A DNA stretch of 64,000 nucleotides from Grifola frondosa. Its lineage: Eukaryota > Basidiomycota > Agaricomycetes > Polyporales > Grifolaceae. The stretch lies in NCBI GenBank assembly GCA_001683735.1, contig LUGG01000004.1, forward strand, positions 1,488,001 to 1,552,000, read 5' to 3'. The notes beneath the pieces are model-generated. The model had not been told where the DNA came from and did not search any database. It saw only the letters and a list, made by a program, of their open reading frames with translations. Below, one piece after another: positions 13,076-24,907 of this stretch (its first letter is position 1; each line of letters starts with the position of its first letter). The position numbers and the translations under genes are program-made.

Positions 13076-15714
13076 ATGTTCGTTGACTATTCTCGGCGTT
13101 CTCGGCGAACAGACGAGCCACATCCTTACAAGCAGCAAAAGAGAAACCTCCCCACTTCCGACGTGGATTCCGACGTTGAAGTAGAAATGGCACTTTTCGG
13201 TTCAAACGCAACGACTTCCACCGCTAACAAGACTTACCTCACGGTTCCCTCCGCGCCCGCCCGCAAAGTGTCCCAAAGAATTTCCGGCTCGCGCCACGAC
13301 TTTGACGACTTCCTCTCATCTGACATAGAACTAGAGTTGGAGCGTTCTTTCGCCTCCACCATGTCTCTTAACTCCCCTCCTCGCGATCCCCTCTCTCTCA
13401 CCCCAGAGGACAAGCACCAGGATTACGCTCCAATGGATATCTCTCCAGCTCCTCCTCGGGTACTTGCGCCACGAAACCAAGGCAATTTTCTGGACGCAAA
13501 ACCTGTGGCCGCGCATCCCAAATCTGCCGATATGTCAAGTGCATCGAGGCTCTTTGGCCGAGACATGAGCAACGGTAATGAATCCATTTCAAAGGCCAAC
13601 TCCGGCACGAACAACGGGAGCAAACGTTTGCAGCGTTCCGCGCTGCCCATGGAATGGATGGCCTCTGCTGGTCCCCAACGTAATGAGAATCTTTCTGCCG
13701 AGGTCAGTTCATATTCTAATCGAATCACTACCTCTCTCCCTTTCGATCGTGGAATTCGTGGAATATTCTGCTCACGCCTTGACATGTCTTGTCAGCCTCA
13801 CGATCTCTCGTCCTCGCCGCCGGCTTCGGATGTCATGGATGTCGACTCTCCGTTTGTCCCTGCATTCGCTGGCTCGGATGTTCCGCGCTCGGTCGCGCCG
13901 ACTACCAGTGCATTCAACCTCGGGAGGAACTCTTTCTTCGATACTGTCCCTGCACCTGCTGCTACTGCTGAGGACTTTGGTGACTTTTTCTACGGCAGGA
14001 TCTCACCCTCTCGCCTTGCCCAACACGCGAAAGATTATGACTACCTCGCGAGTGTTGCCGACGTGAGCGACAGTCCTCTTCAGCCATTCCCGAAGAAACG
14101 GCGTTCTACTTCTCCTGAGTCACAACTTCCCCACACCCACGAGCACGTATTCGACGAGGCCGATGGGCTGTCTTCGTCTCCCGCGCCAGCATCGTCGCCG
14201 TCTGTGAGCAGGTTGGAGCGTATTGCTTCCTTCGCCCACCAGAAGCCCATGCTAGGCGGCCTTGGCGGTCCATTCAGTTTCAATGCGAACAAGAAGCGCA
14301 CCCGCCGTCCTGCCTTGAGTGCTGTCGTTGTCCCTAGTGAAGCCTCCACCGATTTCCTGCAATCTGCATATCCGTCCACTAATGAGGAGAACGATTCTGG
14401 CGTCTCGGGCCGTTTTCACGCCCCGCCTGCGCGCCGTGCGTTTTCGGCAATGCTTCCGCCCTCTATTTCCGACCGGTCGTTCTCCGAAGAAGGATCGTCT
14501 TTTGAGCACGACGGCCCTGACATGAGCTCTCCTGCTCAGGCATATACAAAACGCCAACATGTCAAGACGATCAGGCGGCGCGATGGTACGGATGACTTCC
14601 GTCCCTTAACAGGCCTACAGAGCTCGCGCAACAGCGAGCAACACGAAGATTGGGGACTCCAGAAGGCCGAACGCGACACTCCGAGGAGCAAATATTTGCA
14701 AGCAGGCCCAGGCTTTGGGGGCTTTGGTGACAACGAAGCACTTGGCAAACTCTTACCCTGCCACAGGGTGAAGGAGGATGGCTTGATGAGGATTACCTGC
14801 GAAACTGTGAGCCATCACGGTCGTCCTCACGCTTATCCCCGCTGACTCCCGTGTTTTTCAGCTGGATGCCCTCCTCGATGGCGTCTACGATGACCAGATT
14901 GCTTCTTACGTCATTGTTGACTGTCGTTTCGACTATGAGTACAACGGCGGCCACATACCAGGCGCCATCAACATGAACACTACTGCAGGTGTTGAAGAGC
15001 TCCTTTTAGGTATGAATGCACACAAGCCCACTCCATCAATCAGCGGCGACGATACTAGGAAGACCGTGCTCGTGTTCCACTGTGAGTTCAGCGTTAAACG
15101 TGCCCCGACTTTGTGAGTGCCATCAATCTTCACCTAACTATCACGTCATACTGACGTAACACTATAGTGCTAAACATCTTCGTTCTAAGGACCGTGCTAT
15201 GAACAACCACGTATACCCTAAGATCCACTTCCCGGAGGTGTACGTGCTCGAGGGTGGGTATTGTCAATACTTCCAAGAGTTTGGTGGGCGCTGCCAGCCC
15301 CCAGCATACGTCACTATGGACGATCCGCACTACGCGGCCTCGCGCAAGGAGGACTTAGATCAGTTCCGCAAGGGCAAGTTCGGCAGAACGAAGTCGTACG
15401 CGTATGGCGAGGGAAAGATACCTTCACTTGCTCCCCACCAGCCCCGAAGGAACACCGCCCCGAGTGGCGGCACTAACGCGCTTTTCGCCGCGGCCAACGC
15501 TGCGCGCACAAGACGTGGCGGCTCGGGCTCGGGCAAGTGTGGGTTGCAAACTCTGCACGAAGATGGGAGCCCTGCTCATCATAGCGAAGACGAGGACACG
15601 GACCTCGGCGACAGCCCCTGCCCTCCCCCATCCAAAGGTATGCCATTCAAGGGCAAAAAGATCGGTCGCTTGGTCAAGGCTGCAAGTTACGGGCCAGCTC
15701 GCATGGGTTACTAG
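13076..15714 (+). CDS. CDC25: M-phase inducer phosphatase Cdc25
   Basis: Dual-specificity phosphatase that activates Cdk1-cyclin B at mitotic entry. A long, low-complexity, Ser/Pro-rich N-terminal regulatory region (about 580 residues, many SP/TP sites) is followed by a rhodanese-fold catalytic domain from about 14725. It includes LLPCHRV, SYVIVDCRFDYEYNGGHIPGA and the active-site loop HCEFSVKRAP (Cys-x5-Arg, about 15080), then YPKIHFPEVYVLEGGYCQYF. Introns lie at about 14809-14860, near 15110-15168, and probably at about 13703-13797, where the frame happens to stay open. The basic C-terminal tail ends at 15714. Unlike its neighbours it shows no frame break. Loop residues VK-A replace the common SE/SH-G, but the catalytic Cys and Arg are present. 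Confidence 0.93.
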
Positions 15715-16807
15715 ATCCTCGTTTTTCGTGACACTCACTCACACGTTCCGCCCTCCGATTTCTTTCACATCTCCTTCAAGTTGCTGTTCTTTCCCGGATT
15801 GGAGTCGTACTGTGGACAAGCAATGTTATCCGTCCCAATGCGCTCGAGCCTTCTGCATAATGCCGCCTTTCAGTCCACCACGATGAATCAAACGTCGGCC
15901 ATACCAAACGTCAGCCACGGCTCATGATCTCACGTCTATCGCACGCCTCTCATTCACATCAACGCGCTCAAGCTTCCGTTCCTCTATCTTCACAGAATCT
16001 CCGTTCATCACATCTCCCATGTCACAAAATCAGAAAAGCACAAAACTTACGACGGCTTGCAATTCACGAATCCCCACATGACTCAGTGACGGCGCTCGCG
16101 CTCGTCTGTTCACTTCGTCTCCCGCGCGCTGGGACTTTGATTGTATCCATGCATCTCGAATCCATTTGTCATCGTATGTATGTCGATGCGGACGGTCTCC
16201 AGACCGACGTTTACCATCTCTCGCCGTCTAGTTCCTTTCACGTTATCTCTCTTCTGTCTGTCTGTTGATCACTTGTAATTGGTTTGATGTATTGCCGTTC
16301 ATGCCTTCGCTGTTGTTTTCAATGGCTGAATGGGATGGGATCTATATATGCCCGTCATCTACTTCGATTCGATTGCCGCGTTATACTTTGTTTCACTTTC
16401 TTGGACTCTTTGGACAACCTATCCATTCCATGCCCTCACACTTTTTCGACATGGAAATGTCATTAGCTGTAGATAGTGCGGTTCCCAGCTGTGCAGACCC
16501 ACATTGCAACTAGATATATATGAATTGGACGTCGAACCATCATGATCGTGTGGCCACCCAAAACAACCAAACAACATTTATTGTTTTGCTGCTTTCTGCT
16601 TCTAATGACTCGGAAAGCCCATCGTACATCGTAGACTCTTTCGTCGTCCTTTTTTCTGGAATATATAGCATTAATCCATTTACCGAATTCGGCAGATAGT
16701 CTCGCTTGTCCGCAATGATCATCTTATAAATACGCCAATTCATGGACGAAAGTTGGTCCAATCGTCTCGGCAACTATTTCTTCAGCAAAGTCCTGGCTTA
16801 ATCTGTT
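15715..16807. other. Intergenic region, no gene recognised
   Basis: About 1.1 kb between the CDC25 stop and the ATG of the interrupted kinase-like gene. Only short, unrelated open frames occur on either strand. It should contain the CDC25 3' UTR and the promoter of the split gene. Confidence 0.4.
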
Positions 16808-16864
16808 ATGGCAGACTTAATATCAGTCTCACCGGAAAAATACATCGAACTCTTCGTCCCCGTG

Positions 16865-16954
16865 TACGGTGCACGAGCTGTGTCAGGACCGATTTTGGAT
16901 TGAGAATCTAAAATCCCCATCAACTCTTAATTTCCGACCGGCGTCTATCAAATT
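16865..16954 (+). repeat. Left terminal inverted repeat of outer element
   Basis: 90 bp beginning TACGGTGCACGAGCTG. It matches the reverse complement of 39434-39523 at 87 positions by eye; the differences include one C/T in the middle and two near the inner end. Confidence 0.9.
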
Positions 16955-16971
16955 AACCTCCTGAAACTTCC

Positions 16972-17015
16972 TTATGTAATCCCCCCGGTGACAATGTCAC
17001 CGGGGGATTACATAA
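16972..17015. repeat. 44-bp palindrome abutting the hAT-like end
   Basis: Left arm 16972-16993 and right arm 16994-17015 are inverted copies, 22 bp each, differing by one C in the C-run and by the terminal base. The right arm ends exactly where the CAGTG terminus starts (17016). The arm contains GGTGACA(T), which also occurs directly after the other end of the inner element (38927-38934). So the palindrome looks like target DNA plus an inverted copy of itself. Confidence 0.85.
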
Positions 17016-17330
17016 CAGTGTTGTGGCGGTCGCACGACCGGTCGCCGACCGGGTCGTCTGGTCGCAAATTCGGTCGAAGCAATCAAAGACGACCGTGTCT
17101 TTCCCACACTTGGTATGACCAGTCGACAGCACTTCGACAGCGCTGGACGCTCCTACCAAAAACGTACCCAAACCCGACGACTTGCTTTTCGACACGCGGT
17201 CAAGCCGGGCCGTGTTTCCTGCGACCGAACGACTCGTGGGAAAAGACACAGAAATTATCGGTCTGCTATGCCGTTCAAACTGTACATTTAATATTTTCGC
17301 AATCACGCGCCTGAATTTATCACACGCGGC
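17016..17330 (+). repeat. Left terminal/subterminal region of the hAT-like element
   Basis: Contains the terminus, repeated GGTCGC/GACCGG motifs to about 17075, the shared ATGCCGTTCAAACTG block and TCACGCGG-type repeats. Its inverted partner lies at about 26160-26305 plus 38897-38926, interrupted by the copia element. Confidence 0.75.
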
Positions 17331-18413
17331 ACCTGTTTTGTCACGCGGGTTGTGTGTTGTCACGCGGTTCAAAATCACACACTATAATAAGTATAATAAT
17401 TATTTAGAATGGGTCATGGCGTGACTACCTGCATTCTCAATTACAACATCCAATTTCACTTCTGTTCTACGAAAATTATTTCTTCATCGTGGTTGGAGGC
17501 CATTGTTACCGATAGGCATTAGTAGCAGAGATCTCTGCCCGCAAATTTGTGACAAAGGTTAACTGGTCACATACTGCATCACGATGTAGCCAGCTCAACC
17601 ATGCCCTCTCGAACTGCTCCTCAACCACTGAATTCCTCACCACTTCTTCACCATTGCTCAGTTGCTGACCATTCCATTCATAGGTAATCACTTAATGTGA
17701 TTCTGACACGGGCCATTCACCACTGCCCCCAAGCTGAGGTTCTCTGGCTTATGTGGGTGAAGGAGATTTGGTGTGCCAGCTGGAAGGAGTGGATGGCAAG
17801 AGCATCAAGGCCCGTGTGCCGCTCGATATGAGGTATGCATTTCTTTGGCTTTAATCATCCTTGCAGTTTATTAATTGTCGTATTTCATTCAGGTTTGCAT
17901 GAATGCCCATCCTCGGGGCTGCTGTGGTCAATGGTGATTTGGGCGGAATGTCGGCCAACCCGCAAGGTCGCCAAACAGAGGGCCAATAATCTGTCACTGC
18001 TCGCGCGCCATCCTCACGCACACACCCTCACTTCTGGGCCGACATCTGTCTCGATGCGGGCATGGACGTATGAGTGCAAACGCGCTTCCTGCGCCTGCGC
18101 CTCGCGTGCTCTGCAAACATGCCGCTCATGCTCGCAGCCGTGTCTCTCGACGGCCTCCGTGTGCCCAGGATCATAACCGCCCTTATGCCACATGCATCAT
18201 GCATCGCGACATTGCGCGTAAAGCCCCCGCGCTCCACAGAAATATTCATCGCACTCCTTACGTAGCCATTACCTATCGTGACGTCGCTTTCTCTCATCCT
18301 CAACTACGACGGTCCCCACATTTTCCCCGACACATGAGCAGTTCCCATGTCTGCATGAGCTCTCTATCTGCCACGTCCACCTCCTCTGGCCACTGTCGTT
18401 CTCGTGCGAGCTT
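17331..18413. other. Interior of hAT-like element, no firm gene
   Basis: About 1.1 kb with short overlapping frames. A stretch around 18290-18540 reads as possible exon-like protein (NYDGPHIFPD, then ERMAHPDGFCSYSWNAASC), but with stops between. It could be another captured, decayed fragment; I cannot name it. Confidence 0.3.
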
Positions 18414-19394
18414 GTGTCGCTCACCTCGATTTTCACTATGAGCGCATGGCACACCCGGATGGATTTTGCTCGTACTCCTGGAATGCTGCATCGTGCCTGC
18501 ACCTCGAGACCCTCATGTGGTCCTCGGGCCACTGAAGGAGCTCGTGAGCATGCACAGTTGTTCACGTACCACCCGAAGCGCTCGTTCTACGAGCAGTTCA
18601 GCAAGGTGCATGGGAGCATCAAGGGCGAGGGCGAGCTTGAGGCTGCAGTGCGCCGCGCGGACGAGGCGTGCACTGTCAGTGAGAATGGGTCGAGCGAGGA
18701 GGTCAACGAGCTCACGTCATTGGATGCGGGTGAGGGCGCGTGTGGGGGCAAGAACAAGAAGATGCCGCCCGCGGTGCTGCAGAGTGCGCCATTCTTCTCG
18801 AGTATGTTCACGCTCTTCGAGGGCTCATTGCTACCCATGGGCTTCGTGCCTGATCGGCCGCACATGGAGCAACGGCACACATATCTGCTCGTGGAGCACG
18901 CACCGGCGCCCGCATGCTCAAACACAGATCCTTACTTCGCCACACAGGAGCAGCAGCAGGGGGCGATCAACACGGGGTGGATGCCGACGGGGGACGCGGC
19001 ACGGACGAAGGCGTTCGTGTGCCCACTGTTCTCATGCGGATGCATGTTCAAGCGGGTGGAGCACCTGAAGCAGCACCTGTGCATGCACATGCTTGAGCCC
19101 CCGTTCCAGTGTCCGCACTGGGACAGTCTCGCACAGCATGAGCGCACGCATATGCGCGGGTCCGGCATGGCACGCGAGGAGGTGGACGTGGACGTGGGGG
19201 ACGAGGGGATGGAGATGAACATGGATGAGCTGGAGGAGGAGGACGCACTCATCCTTCTGTGTCTGCCTGTTCAGCCCCTGCCAAAATTACGCTCGCATGT
19301 CTGCAAGTGCCTACATCTCCATCTGCTTTCAAGGACCTCACACCTACCAATCTTCCACCCGTGCAAGAGCGGCACACTGCAGGCCTCGTTCTGA
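18414..19394 (+). pseudogene. C2H2 zinc-finger factor fragment (Ste12-type finger pair), damaged
   Basis: The frame gives HPKRSFYEQFSKVHGSIKGEG and, near 19010, a first complete C2H2 finger (FVCPLFSCGCMFKRVEHLKQHLCMH). The next finger begins FQCPHW and jumps to DSLAQHERTHMRG. The part normally carrying the second cysteine and the KRFSRSDN helix start is missing, so it cannot fold as a normal finger. An acidic stretch follows (DVDVGDEGMEMNMDELEEED). The finger pair resembles the C-terminal fingers of basidiomycete Ste12-like and related stress/mating factors, which bind DNA in the nucleus. It lies inside the mobile element and is higher in GC than its surroundings, so it is probably a captured and decayed copy of a host gene. 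Confidence 0.55.
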
Positions 19395-19553
19395 CCCACT
19401 CATTGGTGATATAGAACCCAATCGTGTTTTCTGCACTCTGTCAGAAATGGGCACAACTTCGACAAGGTAGCTCGTACTGCATGTATCCTTGCCTGCAGCA
19501 CTGTGGCAAGTATCTGAAAAGAATGTCAGTGTCATGCCCAATAATTTTGAGTT

Positions 19554-19898
19554 GTGCTGATCAATTTATGCTGTAGTCAAAAACAGACGCAATGGGAGCT
19601 CGAGGTAGCGGAGCTTCGGGCGCACAGAGATGCTATGCACGAGGGCAGTCTCCCTATGTCCGAGGATGGTGCGGAGGATAGCAATGAACTGGAGTCAGAA
19701 GAGCTTGCACCGTTTGAGCTGTCCGCGCCCGCACTCCTGCGCACATTGCGCAGTGCAGACTACACGGTGGTTCCGATGCTGGACACGGTACGGGGGGCGG
19801 TGGTCAGCCTGACAGTGATCATGCTGCACGCATTCCCGTACAAGTGGGGGGTGACCAAAGGCTGCATCCTGCGGCTGAAGGTGCAGGCGAGTGCTTGA
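19554..19898 (+). CDS. Unrecognised fragment inside the hAT-like element
   Basis: An open frame containing QWELEVAELRAHRDAMHEG, an acidic linker, and TLRSADYTVVPMLDTVRGAVV. No known domain is visible. It may be the 3' continuation of the zinc-finger fragment or another captured piece. The upstream boundary shows an AG acceptor-like site. Function unknown. Confidence 0.25.
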   Translation: MLINLCCSQKQTQWELEVAELRAHRDAMHEGSLPMSEDGAEDSNELESEELAPFELSAPALLRTLRSADYTVVPMLDTVRGAVVSLTVIMLHAFPYKWGVTKGCILRLKVQASA

Positions 19899-20011
19899 TG
19901 CAGTCGAGGTCCAGGTTCACCACATGGCAAGCAACAATGTGGAACGGGGTGTACTGTGGGGAGAGCAGAGTTCATTTTGGCATACAATAATTTGTTTTAA
20001 TGAGCGATAGC

Positions 20012-21080
20012 TTACTCAAATACAACATCAGATTGATCAAGACAAGTTTGCATATTGAGATACCTCAACCCTTCGTCAACGAGTTCATTTTCCACACGAA
20101 AAGCATTCAACCCTTTCACATATGCAACAGATGCTTCCTTGCACCCCTCCGCCATACCACGAAGTCTCATACCATCTAGTGCCTGCTCCATCTCCCATGC
20201 CGCCATCGCAAAGATAGGATCAGGATGTAATAATGGCCGCCCAATCTTCCAAAACCATTCCATATTCCAGACCTCAATGCATTGTTTGTGATCCGTGCAA
20301 CTGTCAGATTTGATGTCTTCGATGCGGGGTGCGACTATGGCCATCATCCTGTGATGCTTCTCCACGGCTTCTCATAAACGTGCGATCAGATCATAAACCT
20401 CCCAGCTGAGCCATTTCTTTTCCAATGGAGTAAAGGATTTGAGCGGAGTCTTGACCAGATGCACAAATGCTGGACGAATCCAGTCGGGAATCTGATACAT
20501 TCGTGCCAGTTTGAGTCGAAGCGCAGCAGGTATCTCATTGATGATCTGTGATAGGTGATAGATTGCCCAATCATGGCCACCGAAGACCTCCCATTGCGAA
20601 GAGAGCTTCAAGATGGCAACAAGACGATCAAGACCGTATGGGGGCGGGTGTCATCTGGTGTAATGTGATCATTATTTGCATCTTTAGCATGAAATATATT
20701 TAGTTATAGACTTACTGTGCATTGCCATAGATGTAGCCGAGGAGATACTCCACCTCTTGGGCCGTGGCACTGACAGGTAACTGTATCGGGCACAAGTCAC
20801 TTGAACCGGGCTTCAAGTCTGATGGAGGTTGGGGAAGGTAGAACATATTCTCGACCATCTCTACTCTCTTCACAAGAAAGTTTCCATGTAGCTTAAAGAG
20901 TATATTTCCGGCCTGTTTGTAGTCCGGGTAAGCAAACAACAATGGTAGCTGACAGGGAGAACATACCTGGAAGATGTGAGTGCCATCTTCGAAATAAAAT
21001 GTTGTAGACCGGACAAGTTCTGATTGGTTTGCAACAGAATTGGCTGCTAAGGCTGACATGGGCGAGGAGATGAATGACAC
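20012..21080 (-). pseudogene. BTB/POZ-domain protein with a premature stop
   Basis: Basidiomycete BTB-domain protein of the type starting with a short FYFEDG strand. The first exon (21080 or 21059) gives TTFYFEDGTHIFQ; after an intron at about 20969-20917 the BTB core reads AGNILFKLHGNFLVKRVEMVENMFYLPQP, then ELLGYIYGN-like EVEYLLGYIYGNAQ. Downstream exons are helical (IIYHL-like AIYHLSQIINEIPAALRLKLARMY; ARMYQIPDWIRPAFVHLV). A TGA at 20372-20374 interrupts the frame, which then continues uninterrupted to 20012 (EAVEKHHRMMAIVAPRIEDIK). CGA-to-TGA is the simplest origin. Such BTB proteins are abundant in mushrooms and of unknown role. Opposite strand and close upstream (about 30-60 bp) lies the integrase-type gene, arranged divergently. 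Confidence 0.6.
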
Positions 21081-21110
21081 GAGTAGCGTACAGGTGGTTG
21101 CTGATCAAAT

Positions 21111-23075
21111 GTGTGTTGTCTCGATCACAACTTGAACTTGGCACAGTACACAAACATGCTTCTCACCGAGTTTCCTCCACTTCCTCCTGCTCCACTTGCT
21201 GTAGGCTGGTCAGCTAATATATGTCAGGCCTACAAAACCCTCAGTGATGGTTACAGCACTGCTGAGCGAGTCCTTGCTCTCGATGACTCAGATCCTCTCA
21301 GACTTCAGTTTCATTGTGAAAGGATTAACAGCGAATTTATTCCAATTCTAGTTGCAATGGAGGAGAATGCTGATGACTCCGAGGAGTCAACAATTCTCGC
21401 TACTTGGCTGGAAGCTGCTGCGACAGCTATCGGACTTCTATTAAGCTATCTTAAGGCAGCGGCAGATGCTGGTCGAGGAAGGTGTGTTTCTGTCTCGAAT
21501 GGTCTTAAATATTTCATAGCTGATGAATCTTGTATCCTAACATTATTTAGAGAGCATGCTAATGTTACACAGCTCCATTCAACACATGTAGTGCACTCTG
21601 GCAAAAAAGGACGGCCACGAATCATCATTAGCGAGGAGTTTCTTGCAGAGTTGATGTCTCCCAAAAGGAACGTCTCCATCTCCAGGCTCGCAAGATCACT
21701 CGGAACTCACCGTCATACCATTCGTCACAATATGTGAACCTATGGTATCCACCACAACTTTTCCGACATCTCTGATGAGGATTTGGATCGGATTGTTCGA
21801 GCATACAAGCGCTGCAAACCCAGCTCTGGAATTCACTATCTGACTGGCTTCTTGTGTCGTCATGGATTTCGAATCCAGAAGACTCGAATTCACTTATCCC
21901 TTCGACGAGTTGATGGCCTCGGACATGCACTTCGACAACATCACACAATTCGCCGACGTGAATATCGGTCATCACGACCAAATGCATTATGGCACTGTGA
22001 TGGACATCATAAGCTGATTTTATGGGGCATCGTGATCCATGGCTTCATTGATGGCTACTGTCGTACTGTATGTGGCCAATTCTTATCTTCCATCAAGGTT
22101 ATAAATTAATCATAATTTACATTTGAATTAGGTCACAGGATTACGAGCGAGCACTAACAATCGTGCATCAACGGTTCTGGATGTGTTTTTACATGCTGTT
22201 GAAGAATATGGTGCACCATCACGAGTGCGAGGAGATCGTGGCGGAGAGAATGTGGATGTATCAGTATGGATGATACTACGACGAGGACCGAATCGGGCAT
22301 CATTCATGTGGGGCAGGTATGTTTAGCATTTCTCGTTAGTATTAAATTCGATTTAATCTATTCATAGCTCTACTCATAACACTCGTATTGAACACTTATG
22401 GGTGGAGGTGGGAAGGCAATTCTGTCGGTCATGGAGAGCCTTTTTTACCCGGCTGGAACGACTTTATAACTTAGACTGAGGAAACTCACACCATTTATGG
22501 CTCCTACACACACTGTTTTTACCATACATCAACGAGGACTGTCAAACTTTCCAGGCTGACTGGAACGCACATCCATTATCTGGCACTCAAGCCAATGATA
22601 CGAGTCCTCAGGTGAGCATTCTCATGGTCATCCTAATTAGGTGCTAATAAATGCTTAACAGGACTTGCGCATTCTTGGACAAACTATGAACGGCATTTAT
22701 GTTGATGATGGCGCGGATGTTCACCCAGATGTCTTGCATCAACATTATGGTGTCACTTTGAGTGGCCCTATTGTGCGAAGATTGGATCAAACTGGTGCTG
22801 GACATCCATTGGAAGAAAATGATTCCGACAATGAAGATACAGAACATAATGTAGCTACTGAAATTGAGGCGGGTCAGCAGCATCATATTCGTCATGATCC
22901 CATTGATGTACCCTCTCACAAAATCCCTTTTGCTGATTCCGGGCTCGAGGCACTTTTCTTTGCAGCATTGGAGGTGATTCGGGTTGATGGTGTTCTGCCG
23001 GAAGGATATGGATTACTGGCAGGTGAACAAGATGAGAGTTACAATCCTCACGAGTTCATATGCTCTGGGCGCTGA
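21111..23075 (+). pseudogene. Integrase-core (DDE) gene of the basidiomycete type, with two internal stops
   Basis: Resembles the 'integrase core domain' proteins widespread in Agaricomycetes. Order: an N-terminal region with SGKKGRPRIIIS and a helix-turn-helix-like segment (NVSISRLARSLGTHRHTIRH); then the RNase-H-fold catalytic core with the candidate triad ALWHCDGHHKL (Asp), RVRGDRGGENVDV (Asp) and HNTRIEHLWVEV (Glu). The C-terminal part reads WLLHTLFLPYINEDCQ and SPQDLRILGQTMNGIYVDD, ending at 23075. Introns lie near 22070-22131, 22318-22366 and 22612-22662. TGA stops at 21735-21737 and 22477-22479 lie where the frame otherwise continues, both compatible with CGA-to-TGA. As it stands it is probably not translated in full. 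It may belong to an integrase-derived DNA transposon nested in or carried by the hAT-like element. Confidence 0.7.
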
Positions 23076-23309
23076 AAGGAATTGCAGGTGGACATTCCTG
23101 AGCATATATGGCACCCAAGGGCAGAGCTTTGGGGACGTGCATTACATTTGATGAGCTACCTTGTAATTACAAACGAGAACATGTAGCATACTTGATTATC
23201 TGTCTCGTCGCCCGGGTGCTATGGATAGTTACTAAATTGCAAATTAAATTAGTCAGCACTGACACCGTTGAATCGCTCAAATTTTACCTTTCCTGTTGTC
23301 CTTCTAATG

Positions 23310-24907
23310 TCTGACACTGGGACTGGGTCTTGCATTTTGAACGGCTTCTGCACAGAAGTTCACAAAGACACTGGCAAGCAGTGTCCATGCAGACGATATC
23401 AGGATCCTAACAGCCCATCACCCAGTGTGCCCGTGGTCTGTCGTGAATGTGCTCATGGTCGATCTCTTTATGACGGATGAAGCCTGTGGCTTCCCACGCA
23501 AATGCCAAAGTCAGCGAAATCATTCAAAAACTTCAAGAAGACTCACCTGCTGTGCATCATGCTCGGGAGGAAACCAACCATCAATTCCGTCATTCTGAGG
23601 TGTCTGTCCGTGGAACAGTGAGTAGGGCCCCACTCACATGTAAGCTCCGCTATTGACATAGATGGCTAGGGAAAGAAGAAGGCAAATTCAAATTCCAAAA
23701 AGTCACACACGAAGGTAGAGAGGTCTGTGAAAATTCAGTCAATTATTGTCTTGCCCTGTGGAGCAGTAAGTGATTACTGCATACTCACATTCTCAAGTTA
23801 AATATAATCACTGTCCAGGCAAACATTGGCAGTGACCGGCCTGTGCCCCGTGCGACTGAACTTCGTGAACTTCGGGAATGTGGTTTAGGCATCCGTGACG
23901 CTGTGAAGGGACTTGAATTCTTTCGATCATGGGGTGTAGTGAAGATGCACACATACCTCAGATCACAGCTTCCACAGCTATTTGAATATTTTGCTGAAAA
24001 ATGAGCTGTGGCTGTTGACAATTGATGATGAAGATGAAGATGACGAGATCCTCACTCACCGATTGCCATATCGCTTGCTCAGTAGATCCCAGGGCATACT
24101 TGAGCTCATTGATGTCAGCCATCCAAAAGGCACAGATTATCACGAGTTCAAAGGCCATCCGATGACGTCCGTAGCTGATTCGCACATCTACATTGGTATG
24201 TTCAAAGATATTGGCATGATTTTGGGGTGACTGATAGATCTTAGTTACACGCAAACCAATTCCTGAGGACATTTACAAGAGTTGGAAATTTGTTCAAGAG
24301 ACCACAGCGGACAGCACTGATACGAGCGATGAGGGCGACAGCAATGCATTCAGTGCTACAGCCTCAAACGCTCGCCATCCTCGAGTTGTTAAACCAAAGG
24401 GCAAAGGAAAAGGTTTCACACCTACTAGCATGTAGCATCATAATGAAATACTAATTACATATTACAGCTGTCGTTCAAGACCTGGGAAAACGCCCATTCC
24501 CGGAGGAGCTCAAGGATACTGCAACTGATGAAGAAATTGAATGTGGTCTCTCGCTGATGATCAAGGTCCCTAAAAAGACTGCTGTGGGTATGTTTTTGAT
24601 ACGGTGCACTATGACATTGTGAGCTAATAATTGTTTGTATTCAGATCATGTTCATAGTCTGGCTGCCGGTCCATCCCATAGCATTCAACACGAAAGCGCA
24701 AATGGCCTTCCAGCATCTACTGGTGCACGCATGGACATTGACCTCAGTATCACTGATTCCGAGGACGACAAGGCGGTCACTCCTGCCCGGGAGGCAACCA
24801 CTCCTTCCCCTCAGCCACCCATGGCAAACGTTGCCAGCTCCCCCGACTTCTTTAGATACTTGAGGGACCCGTGGACAGATGTAGACCCAAACTATCTGGA
24901 ATTTTAG
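23310..24907 (+). CDS. Cysteine-rich unknown protein following the integrase-type gene
   Basis: Multi-exon reading: a Cys/His-rich N-terminus (GSCILNGFCTEVHKDTG, CPCRRYQD, VVCRECAHGRSLYDG) that could bind zinc, a Lys/Ser-rich linker (about 23660-23720), then IIVLPCGA, ELRELRECGLGIRDAVKGL, FFRSWGVVKMHTYLRSQLPQLFEYF, LPYRLLSRSQGILELIDV, and an acidic Ser/Thr/Pro tail ending FFRYLRDPWTDVDPNYLEF at 24907. I recall similar proteins (Cys-rich head plus RSWS/YRLL-like core) in many Agaricomycete genomes, without known function. It lies 230 bp after the integrase-type gene on the same strand, so the two may form one mobile unit. Exon joins are approximate, and the region around 23480-23700 has frame breaks. 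Confidence 0.45.

Noticed and set aside
16540..16773. Minus-strand open frame left of the split gene
   Set aside because: Short, no family resemblance, and lies in the likely promoter of the split kinase-like gene.
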